From assembly GCF_030122845.1 (NCBI RefSeq), contig NZ_CP126084.1, positions 310,001-374,000 on the forward strand: 64,000 nt of DNA, read 5' to 3'. The position numbers and the translations under genes were made by a program. The notes under the pieces were generated by a model that ran no database searches, was not told where the DNA came from, and saw nothing but the letters and a program-made list of their open reading frames with translations. Position 1 is the first letter of the stretch; each line of letters starts with the position of its first letter. Positions 28,466-36,972 of the stretch are shown here, one piece after another. This DNA is from Paenibacillus woosongensis. Lineage in GTDB: Bacteria > Bacillota > Bacilli > Paenibacillales > Paenibacillaceae.

Positions 28466-29344
28466 ATGTTGACGACCATGGATAAATTACTTCGGGTTGC
28501 GTACAGAGAGAAATTCGCAGTAGGTGCGTTTAATATTGCGAATAGTGAATTTGTAAGCGCTTTAATCAAAACGGCAGAAAGAGAAAATTCACCTGCCATT
28601 CTTCAAATTCATCCCAATGAAATTAACCTTATGGGAGATGAGTTTGCCGCGTACTGTGTTCAGGCGGCGCATCGCGCCAGTGTACCGATTGTGATTCATC
28701 TTGATCACGGCCGCGATCTCAATGATGTTGTTCGAGCGATTCGTAATGGATTTACGTCTGTTATGATAGATGGCTCTCATTTGCCATACGAGGAGAATGT
28801 GGAGCTAACCAAAGCAGCCGTGAACATTGCTCATGCTCAGCATATTTCAGTAGAGGGTGAACTCGGGACCATAGGGAACACAGGTACGAGTTCGGAAGGC
28901 GGAGAGGAGGAAATCTTGTACACAGACCCGGAACAGGCTAAGGATTTTGTGGAGCGTACAAATGTGGATACGCTTGCCGTTGCAATCGGCACTTCTCATG
29001 GGTTCTATCCAAATTCAATGAAGCCTAAGCTGCAGCTTGATCGGTTATCCAAAATCGCTGAATGGGTTAACATTCCGTTGGTCCTGCATGGCGGGTCCGA
29101 TAATTCAGACGAGGACATTCGGGAATCTACTAAGTACGGGGTAGCCAAGATCAACCTGTCCAGTGAGATGAAGCGGGCGTTCTTTACGGAGCTTCGCCAA
29201 ACCTTGAATAACAATCCTGATGGTTATGAGCCGGATGTGCTTTTTCCGAGTTCAACCAAGGCAGCAATGGAGGTTATTGCGCGCAAGATGCAGTTGTTTG
29301 GGTCGGCAGGAAAAGCGAACTTGTATCAGGTGACACAGTTATAG
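28466..29344 (+). CDS. class II fructose/tagatose-bisphosphate aldolase family, copy 2
   Basis: A 292-residue class II aldolase with HLDHGRD, EGELGTIGN, GTSHGFYP and LHGGSDNS, a close paralogue of the divergent copy at 26296-27171. It has the strong ribosome site GGGGGTGAT and a consensus promoter upstream. It opens an operon with a sugar importer and a kinase. Two non-identical aldolases in one locus may cleave different phosphorylated ketoses or stereoisomers; specificity cannot be read from the sequence. Confidence 0.87.
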   Translation: MLTTMDKLLRVAYREKFAVGAFNIANSEFVSALIKTAERENSPAILQIHPNEINLMGDEFAAYCVQAAHRASVPIVIHLDHGRDLNDVVRAIRNGFTSVMIDGSHLPYEENVELTKAAVNIAHAQHISVEGELGTIGNTGTSSEGGEEEILYTDPEQAKDFVERTNVDTLAVAIGTSHGFYPNSMKPKLQLDRLSKIAEWVNIPLVLHGGSDNSDEDIRESTKYGVAKINLSSEMKRAFFTELRQTLNNNPDGYEPDVLFPSSTKAAMEVIARKMQLFGSAGKANLYQVTQL

Positions 29345-29419
29345 AAAAAAAGTCACGTTTTCGTATTGGTTTTTCCTTAGAAATATGATATATGACAAAA
29401 CAAAAGGGAGGTTTTTGAA

Positions 29420-30766
29420 TTGAAAACAGTTAAGCTCACTGTTATGAAAACGCTTAAGAAGAGTATATTACCCGTTTTTTTAGTAATGAGTTTGATGATT
29501 GCAATAGTAGGTTGTTCGAGTTCATCCAATGGCAATGCAAACCAAGCCAATTCAGAGACTGGGAATAATACAGCTACAGGAGCAGGAACCGCCGAAGCCA
29601 TTACTTTAGAGTTCCAACAATGGTGGGGAGTAGAACTGCCAGACGGTGTTCTTCAGGAGATTGTTGACGGCTTCACGGATCAAACAGGTATCAAGATTAA
29701 GCTATTAAGTAATCCATATGCAGATACAAAAACGCAAATCGCAGCTGGTGCAGCGGTAGGAACCATGGCAGATGTTGTTGGTCTTGATGGTTCTTGGGTA
29801 TATGATTTTGCTAAGCAAGGCTCTATTGCCAATATGACTGCATTAATGCAAGCTGATGGATATGATGATAGTCAGTTATCCGATCAAATTAAAGTTGATG
29901 GGAATACGTATATGATTCCCGTTGTGAATTTTGCATATCCGATGTATGTAAACTTAGATATTGTACATGATGCTGGTATTGAAATTCCTAATTCATGGTC
30001 TAAATTTACTGAAGTAAGTAAAAAAATTACTACGTCCACAGGTAAGGCAGCATGGGCTATTCCATTGTCTACAGAATCTCCAAGCGGTATTCAAAACAAT
30101 TTCATGAGTTGGCTTTGGGCTTCCGGTGGTTCGATGTTAAAGGATGGAAAACCTGCTTTGACCAACAATGCTGACTTAACTGCTACTGTTGAATTTGTTA
30201 AAGGGTTATTTGATGCGGGTGTAGTAGCTAAAGGTGCATATGCTATGAAGGAAGCGGATATGGTAGAAGAATTTACGAACGGCCGTGTTGCATTCATGAC
30301 TGACTCACTTGCTCACCTTACAACCATTCGTAAAGAAGCCCCTGACTTGAACTTTGATATTATTCCAGTGCCAGTGAAAGATGGGTATACCGGAAAAAGC
30401 GGTATGGGTGTAGCAAACTGGGGGATTGGAATTGCAGAAAACACCAAATATAAGGCTGAGGCTATGAAGTTTATTGAATATTTAATGAGTCCCGAAGTCA
30501 ATGCCAAGCTAGCAGTATATGCTAATGCCTTCCCAGGAAACGTAAATGCAGAACCTGATTATTTACAAGCAGATCCGTTGTTCTTAAAAGCCTATGAAAT
30601 CTATCAAAACGGTTATGCCATTAACGAGTTTACCGGACTTCCAACTTCAGAAGAATTAATGCGGTCTTTTGATGAACAACTGCAACTATACTTAGATGGA
30701 GACACAAGCTCATCAGCGGATATGTTAGCCGAAACACAAAAAATCTGGGAGGAGGCCTTTAACTAA
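29420..30766 (+). CDS. CUT1 sugar-binding lipoprotein
   Basis: A 448-residue ABC binding protein. It starts at TTG with GGGAGG 8 bases upstream; the lipobox IVGC places the lipidated Cys at 32. The mature part begins with a Ser/Asn/Gly linker, followed by a MalE-like fold (LEFQQWWGVELP; GRVAFMTDSLAHL; AMKFIEYLMSPE). It should capture the substrate for the two downstream permeases. A 17-bp perfect hairpin follows the stop, usual for keeping more of this mRNA than of the permease part. Confidence 0.9.
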   Translation: MKTVKLTVMKTLKKSILPVFLVMSLMIAIVGCSSSSNGNANQANSETGNNTATGAGTAEAITLEFQQWWGVELPDGVLQEIVDGFTDQTGIKIKLLSNPYADTKTQIAAGAAVGTMADVVGLDGSWVYDFAKQGSIANMTALMQADGYDDSQLSDQIKVDGNTYMIPVVNFAYPMYVNLDIVHDAGIEIPNSWSKFTEVSKKITTSTGKAAWAIPLSTESPSGIQNNFMSWLWASGGSMLKDGKPALTNNADLTATVEFVKGLFDAGVVAKGAYAMKEADMVEEFTNGRVAFMTDSLAHLTTIRKEAPDLNFDIIPVPVKDGYTGKSGMGVANWGIGIAENTKYKAEAMKFIEYLMSPEVNAKLAVYANAFPGNVNAEPDYLQADPLFLKAYEIYQNGYAINEFTGLPTSEELMRSFDEQLQLYLDGDTSSSADMLAETQKIWEEAFN

Positions 30767-30774
30767 TTCAAGGT

Positions 30775-30814
30775 AAACAAAGGGATGTATGCTTTGACAT
30801 ACATCCCTTTGTTT
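30775..30814 (+). terminator. intra-operon hairpin after binding protein
   Basis: AAACAAAGGGATGTATG and CATACATCCCTTTGTTT form a perfect 17-bp stem with loop CTTTGA. There is no long T-run, so it is more likely an mRNA-stabilising or partial terminator element than a full stop. Confidence 0.75.
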
Positions 30815-30832
30815 AGAAAGGCGGGATGATAG

Positions 30833-31759
30833 GTGAGCATAGAAACAGAGAAGATCAGATCGATTCAATATAGAAATAGAAATGAATTATTAAAAAAGAA
30901 AACCGAGCCCTATCTGTATCTGATTCCAACAATAATCTTAATCGTCGTTTTGCTAATTATCCCCATTTGTATGGTTATTAGCTACTCTTTTTTTGATAAT
31001 GTCATTATCAATAAAAATCCTACCTTTGTAGGTTTTGAAAACTTTAAAAAAATATTTGCCAATAAAACGTTTTTTGTTGCTGTGAAGAATTCGCTCATTT
31101 TTGTTGGCGGTAGTGTAGTTGCACATTTGATTATTGGCATGACCTTTGCCGTATTATTAAATACTAAATATTTCAGTGCAAAAACCAAAGCGGTATTCAG
31201 AGTTATTTTCGCTCTACCATGGATGTTCACTGCATCCGTCATAGCAATTTTGTGGAAGATGCTGCTGAATACTAACGGTGTTATCAACTACTTTTTAGTT
31301 GAAGCTAATTTAACAAGTACCCAGATCGAATGGTTAGCCTCAAGAGATTTTGCGCTTCTGTCGGTCACGGTCATTAATATTTGGGCAGGGTACCCCTTCT
31401 ATATGATCAGCATTTTAGCCGGACTTCAAGGAATATCAACAGACCTCTATGAATCATCTGCGATCGATGGAGCGAACATCATACAGCGTTTTTTCCGTAT
31501 AACCATACCTCAGCTAAAGCCGATTTTAATTAGCTTATTAATGTTAGATTTTGTATGGACCATTCAACAATTTGCTCTGATCTGGATGACTACGGGTGGA
31601 GGACCGATCAATGCGACTGAGATGCTCAGCACCTTTATCTATAAGCTGGGATTTAGTAAGTATCAATACTCTCAAGCTTCAGCAACCGCGGTGATTTTGC
31701 TGGTTGTATGTACAATAGTTGCAATCATTTATGTACGCAATCAGAGAGGGCAGGATTAA
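30833..31759 (+). CDS. MalF-type ABC sugar permease
   Basis: A 308-residue permease with six membrane segments and the EAA loop LYESSAIDGANIIQRFFRIT. It starts at GTG about 20 bases after the hairpin. CUT1 family; works with the MalG-type partner encoded next. No ATPase gene is linked, so a shared MsmX-like ATPase is expected. Confidence 0.9.
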   Translation: MSIETEKIRSIQYRNRNELLKKKTEPYLYLIPTIILIVVLLIIPICMVISYSFFDNVIINKNPTFVGFENFKKIFANKTFFVAVKNSLIFVGGSVVAHLIIGMTFAVLLNTKYFSAKTKAVFRVIFALPWMFTASVIAILWKMLLNTNGVINYFLVEANLTSTQIEWLASRDFALLSVTVINIWAGYPFYMISILAGLQGISTDLYESSAIDGANIIQRFFRITIPQLKPILISLLMLDFVWTIQQFALIWMTTGGGPINATEMLSTFIYKLGFSKYQYSQASATAVILLVVCTIVAIIYVRNQRGQD

Positions 31760-31760
31760 T

Positions 31761-32597
31761 ATGGTAGGAGAAAATAAGCGATATATTAAAGTTATAGCGA
31801 TATTTCTTTTGATTGTTGGTACCATTTTTTCAGGCTTCCCAATCCTGTGGATGTTTTTAAATTCCTTCAAACCCAACTCAGAAATCTTTGCATGGCCGCC
31901 GGTATGGATATCTGAAAGGTTCATGTTTGATGCTTACGTAGAGATATTCAGAAATCCGGAAATGATTAGATTCTTTGTGAATAGTTACTTTGTAGCTTTT
32001 GTAGTAGTCATTTTGACCTTAGCTATAAGTATTCTAGCGTCATATAGCTTCAGTAGATTTAACTTTCCGGGTAAAAAGGTAATCAATACAATTATTGTTA
32101 GTGTTCAGGCCGTACCGCCGATCACTTTGTTAATTCCATACTTGAGTCTGATCGTAACCCTTAAATTGTACAACACGTATGGGGCATTGATTTTAACCTA
32201 TCTGTTATTTACGTTGCCTTATGCCATTATCATGATGACTGGATATTATAATACATTGCCAGAAGACCTGGATGAAGCTGTGATGATGGATGGCGGATCG
32301 AGATTTAGAGCACTGTGGAATGTGTTGGTTCCTATATCGGTTCCCGGATTGGTTTCTGTGGGAATGTATACCTTTATGCTGTCATGGAACGAATATCTAT
32401 TTGCTTTAGCCTTAACGAAGACGAATGAGTTTCGCACGGTCCCCGTAGGAATTAGCTTATTAATGGGGCAGCATGCATATGAGTGGAATCAGATGATGGC
32501 TATGAGCGTACTTGGGTCGTTACCGGTGCTAATTCTATTCTTAATTTTCCAAAGATACTTCATTGCAGGGATGACCTCTGGCGCTGTTAAGAACTAG
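31761..32597 (+). CDS. MalG-type ABC sugar permease
   Basis: A 278-residue permease with six membrane segments and the EAA loop DLDEAVMMDGGSRFRALWNV. The ATG at 31761 follows the previous stop by one base and has GAGAGGGCAGG upstream; the longer reading from 31719 would overlap the neighbour needlessly. Typical second permease of a CUT1 importer. Confidence 0.9.
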   Translation: MVGENKRYIKVIAIFLLIVGTIFSGFPILWMFLNSFKPNSEIFAWPPVWISERFMFDAYVEIFRNPEMIRFFVNSYFVAFVVVILTLAISILASYSFSRFNFPGKKVINTIIVSVQAVPPITLLIPYLSLIVTLKLYNTYGALILTYLLFTLPYAIIMMTGYYNTLPEDLDEAVMMDGGSRFRALWNVLVPISVPGLVSVGMYTFMLSWNEYLFALALTKTNEFRTVPVGISLLMGQHAYEWNQMMAMSVLGSLPVLILFLIFQRYFIAGMTSGAVKN

Positions 32598-32608
32598 GTA
32601 CAAAGTTA

Positions 32609-32660
32609 AAGTTCCCTCATGAAATTGAATGCCATAAATGCCAATGGAATGGGGGAACTT
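32609..32660 (+). other. hairpin between permease and kinase genes
   Basis: AAGTTCCCTCAT pairs with ATGGGGGAACTT (one G-U) over a ~28-base loop. No T-run follows, so it is probably an mRNA structure separating expression of the importer and kinase parts. Confidence 0.5.
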
Positions 32661-32698
32661 GACGTTTATGCATTTTATCTAAAAAGGGTGTAATAAGG

Positions 32699-34015
32699 AT
32701 GGAAATTAAAGAGAAGTACATCGAACGATATGACCAAATGGAAATGATTATAGATTGGCGTAAATCCAACAAAAAAATGCCGGCGATGGGATATACAAGT
32801 AATTTGGATGTATTATGCGACTTTCAAATTGACATTTTGAATCGTCTCCTTGAACAATATATGCAGGGAGAAGACTTAAGCCAAATGACAGCATCCGAGT
32901 TAATCGAGACCGAACAAGATTTAATTCGTACTTTAGTGTATTATTGCGGTAAGGGAATTGGTGGTGAGGTTGATATAGAAAATGTCACCCTCATTGAACA
33001 GTTCTTTTCTACAAAGTATGGAATGGGGGGGACGGCAACACAAGCTGCCATGGCCTTAGCTGCTGTGGGATGCCCCTCGGTTGTTCATTTGACCGATGAT
33101 TCCAAAGAAGTGTGTGATATTCTGCGTTCACCACACATATATACTGTCTCTTCGGATGTTCATTTGATTCATACAAACGAGGTGACGCAACGTTATGAAC
33201 AAGAAATCCACTATATTATCCAGTTTAAAAAAGGGGATGTTATTCGTTTAGGAGATCAGGAGCTTGTCATACCTGTATCTAATCGATTGATCCTAACTAA
33301 AATTACCGTTAACGAATATTTGCCGTTCTCCAAACCCTATTTTGAATATATTGAGAGACATGCACAAGAGATCAGTAGCAATGTGCTGTCTAGTTTTAAT
33401 GCAATAAAGAACGAGGATATTTTAAGGGAAAGGATAGAATTTGTAAAACAGCACATAACCAAATATAAGGCTCACAATGAATCTGGAATAGTTTTTTTTG
33501 AGGATGCTCATTATCACAGCAATACAATAAGAAGATTGTGTATAGAAGGCTTATATCCAGAAGTAGATATTGTTTGTATGAATGAGGAAGAATTGGCTAA
33601 TACACTAAATATGTATAACTTCACTATTGATCTCGAGGATATTATTTCTTGTGTGGAAGGAATAAAGTTTATTAAGGAGCATTTTCAGATTCACAAGGGG
33701 ATCATTGTTCATACCAAAGATTATTCTATGTATGCAGGAGAACCGCTTGAGCATGATATTGAAAGCGGCCTCATCTATGGAAATATGCTTGCTACTGCAA
33801 AAGCGATGTTTGGTTGGTACTGTACCAAAGAACAGATCTTTGAAATATTGAAACTTCCTTTAAGTCCGAAGGGAGTACATCATAGGGAAATAATAAGTAA
33901 GAGTAATTATTCAAGTGAGGTAGTTATAGTCCCTACAAAATATATCGATCAGCCGAAATATACTATAGGATTAGGTGATTCGTTTGTAGCTGGTGTCCAG
34001 ATTTGCCTCATGTAA
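32699..34015 (+). CDS. ADP-dependent glucokinase/phosphofructokinase family kinase
   Basis: A 438-residue protein with ribokinase-fold landmarks of the ADP-dependent sugar kinase family: GMGGTATQAAMALAAVG (sugar side), NEEEL near 293 (the N-x-x-E magnesium motif) and IGLGDSFVAG near 425 (G-x-G-D with the catalytic Asp). The family is best known from archaea and animals, but members occur in some Firmicutes. Here it closes an aldolase-importer operon, so it probably phosphorylates the imported or isomerised sugar before aldol cleavage. Whether ADP or ATP is the donor, and which sugar is used, is not visible. The ribosome site AAAGGGTGTAATAAGG is modest. Confidence 0.72.
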   Translation: MEIKEKYIERYDQMEMIIDWRKSNKKMPAMGYTSNLDVLCDFQIDILNRLLEQYMQGEDLSQMTASELIETEQDLIRTLVYYCGKGIGGEVDIENVTLIEQFFSTKYGMGGTATQAAMALAAVGCPSVVHLTDDSKEVCDILRSPHIYTVSSDVHLIHTNEVTQRYEQEIHYIIQFKKGDVIRLGDQELVIPVSNRLILTKITVNEYLPFSKPYFEYIERHAQEISSNVLSSFNAIKNEDILRERIEFVKQHITKYKAHNESGIVFFEDAHYHSNTIRRLCIEGLYPEVDIVCMNEEELANTLNMYNFTIDLEDIISCVEGIKFIKEHFQIHKGIIVHTKDYSMYAGEPLEHDIESGLIYGNMLATAKAMFGWYCTKEQIFEILKLPLSPKGVHHREIISKSNYSSEVVIVPTKYIDQPKYTIGLGDSFVAGVQICLM

Positions 34016-34126
34016 GGTTACACTGTGCGGTGATGAGATCGGCTGCCTGGAAAACGCTATCTCAGGGACCTACTGGGCTAGGCATAGGTGATAGCCTTGC
34101 GGCTCTAAGCTTTCAAAACAAAACGA

Positions 34127-34167
34127 AAGCCACAAACGTTGAAATAACAGTGTTTGTGGCTTTTTTA
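34127..34167 (+). terminator. terminator of sugar operon
   Basis: AAAGCCACAAAC pairs with GTTTGTGGCTTT, followed by a T-run, ~110 bases after the kinase stop. Confidence 0.8.
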
Positions 34168-34383
34168 CATGTCCAAACTTTCATTTGGGAATAGACAAGA
34201 TATTATTTTACTTTTGAAAAGATGTTAACGTCGTAAGCTACATTATTTTGATACATATATTTCTTTAAAATGCCCTCCCACTATAAATTAATGATTTCGC
34301 TTGTTTTCTCGCTTATGCTCAGTTTTTCAACTTTGACAGTTTAAGAGATGACGAGTCAGAATATATGTTTTTTCGTTAGAGCG

Positions 34384-34403
34384 GGGTCTGTAAAATAAAC
34401 TGT
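34384..34403 (+). repeat. orphan IS256-type terminal sequence
   Basis: GGGTCTGTAAAATAAACTGT is identical to the start of the IS256-family fragment at 24229-24248 and in the same orientation. No transposase follows. Confidence 0.7.
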
Positions 34404-34696
34404 ATAAAGCCATTTACAACCTCAGCAATAAGATCGTACAACACAATCAACAAACCAAACACTAAACCATTCAAACACTTGATAAACTTTCAAAAGCTCT
34501 TTCCCACTTGAACTATGAGTAGGAATGAGCTTGTTTTGCATTCCAAAATCAAAGGAGGACGAAATCACACCAATACTTGAATTTCATATCCTAAATAACG
34601 AACTTTATTCCGTTATATTGAACAGGGCAATATGGTCAGATACCACCATGATTGACCTGTTCTTTATTAAAACAAACAATGAGTGCCTATGATAAT

Positions 34697-35439
34697 CTAG
34701 CAAACTTCCATGTGCTCAGCCAAGTCATTCAAATGCGACGATAAAACCTCCGGTTGTGATAAGAAGGGGGAGTGGTCTGCATCCATGGTAATCATGTACT
34801 TGCAAGGTGTTCGAGTGTACATTGCTCTTTGACATCTTGTGGAGATAGCATTGTCCTTGAGGGTTTCAATATACGTACGGGGGATCCTTCCGATATGATC
34901 TTCCGTTATCCGCACGGGTGTGACAAAAGGGAGCAGGGGTTGGAAACAAAGCTTTTGTTTTGCCTCAAAAACATCATTTTCAGAGCACTCCTCAAAAAAA
35001 GCGTCTTTTACAAATGGCTCATTGAGCTTTAAATAAGTGTTATCCTCGCTTTTTATGATGGGAAGAGGCGATGCTGTATTGTCCTTTTCGAGGATTTGAA
35101 GTAAGGTTTGACCATTTTCCGGCAGAAAGGCACATACATAAACGAGCAATTGAATTTTGTCAGGACGATATTCAGCGGTTTGGGTGATCACAAGTCCACC
35201 CATGCTGTGCCCCACCAAAATCACCGGTTCAGACTCATTGTCCAAAACACGGCATAGATGATCCGTATAATCTTGCAAAGTAACTTTTGAGGCTGCAGTT
35301 GTATCCGTATCCGTTCCATGTCCGGGCAAGTCTACGGTAAGAACCCGGTGCCCAGTGTCTCGCAACGAGGGGACTATTTTATCCCAACACCATCCTCCGT
35401 GCCATGCGCCGCGCCATGAACTAAAACAAATGTACTCAT
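34697..35439 (-). pseudogene. alpha/beta hydrolase, frameshifted near the start
   Basis: From ATG at 35439 the frame reads MSTFVLVHGA, the usual start of salicylate-esterase-like alpha/beta hydrolases, then goes out of phase. The expected continuation AWHGGWCWDKIVPSLRDTGH is found in another frame and runs on to the stop at 34697, including VGHSMGG (nucleophile elbow) and ADHSPF near the C-terminus (catalytic His). About five extra bases (GCGGC, a local repeat) at roughly 35405-35412 explain the shift. A start inside the second frame would lose the oxyanion-hole HGA segment, so the gene is probably inactive. Confidence 0.8.
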
Positions 35440-35599
35440 TTTTTCACTTTTATTGGCCCCGACGTTCCCCAGACACTTATGTGATATATAACACTTTATT
35501 CTAATTTATGCATAAAGCTCAAAAGACACAACCCCATAGTATTTGCGTTTCCACTAGCGAGCACGAGCTAGGAGTAAATTAAGGCACACGTGCTAACGG

Positions 35600-35775
35600 T
35601 CAGGAGATCCGCTATTTGCCGTTTTTTCGCGAAATTGGCCAGCCAACGGACACAGAAGGCGCTATTTCGTGAAAATGACCATGGAACGCATCGATTTGCT
35701 ACCAATAAGGTCCGCTGTGTCCGTTGGCTCTAGAAAAAGCGGAGTTTTTGTGAAATAGCGGAACCAGGGTCCGTA
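35600..35775. repeat. modular intergenic repeat, copy 1
   Basis: Words CCGCTATTT, AACGGACACAG, CGCTATTTCGTGAAAA, CTGTGTCCGTTGGC, GAAATAGCGG and ATAGCGGAACCAGGGTCCGT occur in sense and antisense. AGCCAACGGACACAG (35641-35655) is a perfect inverted repeat of 35715-35729. A related block is at 43160-43360. Confidence 0.75.
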
Positions 35776-35856
35776 AGGATCAGCAGTTAGCTGTCCAGCA
35801 ACTCAGCAGTTCACCAGCTCAGCAAATCACCAGTTCACCAGAACGCCAGCTTACTC

Positions 35857-35906
35857 CAAAAAAATACCGCCCAACAGGCAGCTGATGCAGCTGTTAGGCG
35901 GTATTT
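35857..35906 (-). terminator. terminator of tetR gene
   Basis: AAATACCGCC(C)AACAG and CTGTTAGGCGGTATTT form a long stem; on the minus strand the T-run follows the stem, right for ending the TetR gene. Confidence 0.8.
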
Positions 35907-35940
35907 ATGCATGTCCCACTTGTTTCACCAACCAACTCAT

Positions 35941-36813
35941 CTATTGCCTCATATATCTCCAGATCATGGTCATAATATCCTTAGCTTGGTCGTAGCCGTC
36001 AGAGCCCCTAAACGCTTCGATATAAGGCTTCAGGAGGGCGTTGACGACCGCTTCACGCAGAGGCTGCTGCTCGATTTCATCGTATAGCGCTGCTGACAGT
36101 TCGGCCTGCGACTTCGTGAATCTAAGCTGGCATGCGAAATCATCCAGTGCCTGTAGAATATCCTCCTGCTTGACCTCTTCCTGCGTCAGCTGTCCTTTCA
36201 TCACATGCAGCTTCTCGTCGTCGATGACGGAGGTGTTCTTCTCGATCAGGCACTCGATAATATGGTTCATGTAATGCAGCAATACCGTACCCGCGACATC
36301 TTTTGGATCGAGTTGCTGATTGATATTCTTGGCTGTAAACAGCAGGTGCTGCTGAATCCCCATAAATATCACGGCGGCCTCGAAGGCAGAGCGGCGCAAT
36401 TTCTCGCCGTACACGTCAATCAGGCGCTCCGCGAGCCAGCCGATTTCAATGATGCGGTGGTACATGACATATTGCTTCATTTCTTTATCTCGGGAATGCA
36501 AAATTTCCTCAAACAAAGCGGACAACCCGTATTTCTGGCTCGTTTGCGAGATCATCGCGATTTGCTCGATTAAGACATGAATATCGCTGGGATCCTTGCC
36601 GATCTGCAGTTCGCTTCTTTTCATACGTGCTTCGTAACGCAGCTTCTCTAATACGGCGCTGACGCAGTCGTTTTTCGAGGAAAAGTAATTGTAGAACGTC
36701 CCTTTGGAGATGCCAGCGCGTTCAATGATATCTTGAATAGAGGTTTGCATGATTCCCTGTTCAATAAACAGGGCAAAAGCATGGTTCACCACTTGCATTT
36801 TACGTCGATTCAT
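35941..36813 (-). CDS. TetR-family regulator of adjacent efflux pump
   Basis: A 290-residue regulator. The N-terminal helix-turn-helix (HAFALFIEQGIMQTSIQDIIERAGISKGTFYNYFSSK) is typical TetR; the long helical C-terminal part would bind a drug-like ligand. The ATG at 36813 is used because GGAGGAG lies 4-5 bases upstream. It is longer than the usual ~200 residues, as in a Bacillus/Paenibacillus subgroup linked to DHA2 exporters. It is divergent from the exporter gene, with a candidate operator between. Confidence 0.87.
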   Translation of the reverse strand: MNRRKMQVVNHAFALFIEQGIMQTSIQDIIERAGISKGTFYNYFSSKNDCVSAVLEKLRYEARMKRSELQIGKDPSDIHVLIEQIAMISQTSQKYGLSALFEEILHSRDKEMKQYVMYHRIIEIGWLAERLIDVYGEKLRRSAFEAAVIFMGIQQHLLFTAKNINQQLDPKDVAGTVLLHYMNHIIECLIEKNTSVIDDEKLHVMKGQLTQEEVKQEDILQALDDFACQLRFTKSQAELSAALYDEIEQQPLREAVVNALLKPYIEAFRGSDGYDQAKDIMTMIWRYMRQ

Positions 36814-36886
36814 GAGCTCCTCCGTACAACTTGATACCAACAAGTATACTACGATGCTTCAGAAATACAATGTGAATTATACCCTG

Positions 36887-36926
36887 GGTACAAAAACTTG
36901 ATTTAATTGTACCGATGATATAAAAT
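36887..36926 (+). promoter_or_regulatory. efflux gene promoter with palindromic operator
   Basis: TTGATT (36898-36903), a 17-bp spacer and TAAAAT (36921-36926) form a promoter. The inverted repeat GGTACAA (36887-36893) / TTGTACC (36907-36913) straddles the -35 box, where TetR binding would block transcription. Confidence 0.6.
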
Positions 36927-36972
36927 CATCAAGTAACTTTAAATTTTATATAGAGATAGGAGAAACATCAGG

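Larger units (their letters stand above)
34016..34696. other. gene-poor region with terminator and IS256-type end
   Basis: No gene is seen. It holds the terminator at 34127-34167, an orphan IS256-type end at 34384-34403 and a long imperfect hairpin at 34620-34668 (GAACAGG...CCTGTTC). Confidence 0.5.
35440..35940. other. intergenic region with Paenibacillus-type repeat
   Basis: No gene. It contains the modular repeat at 35600-35775, a CAGCAGTTCACCAGCTC-like short-period stretch at 35780-35845 and the terminator at 35857-35906. Confidence 0.5.

Noticed and set aside
34003..34194. 63-residue frame overlapping the end of the kinase gene
   Set aside because: It overlaps the kinase 3' end and runs through the operon terminator hairpin; no ribosome site.
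35780..35845. Short-period CAGTTCACCAG-like stretch as a true tandem repeat
   Set aside because: Units are irregular in length and spacing; only noted as low-complexity DNA.
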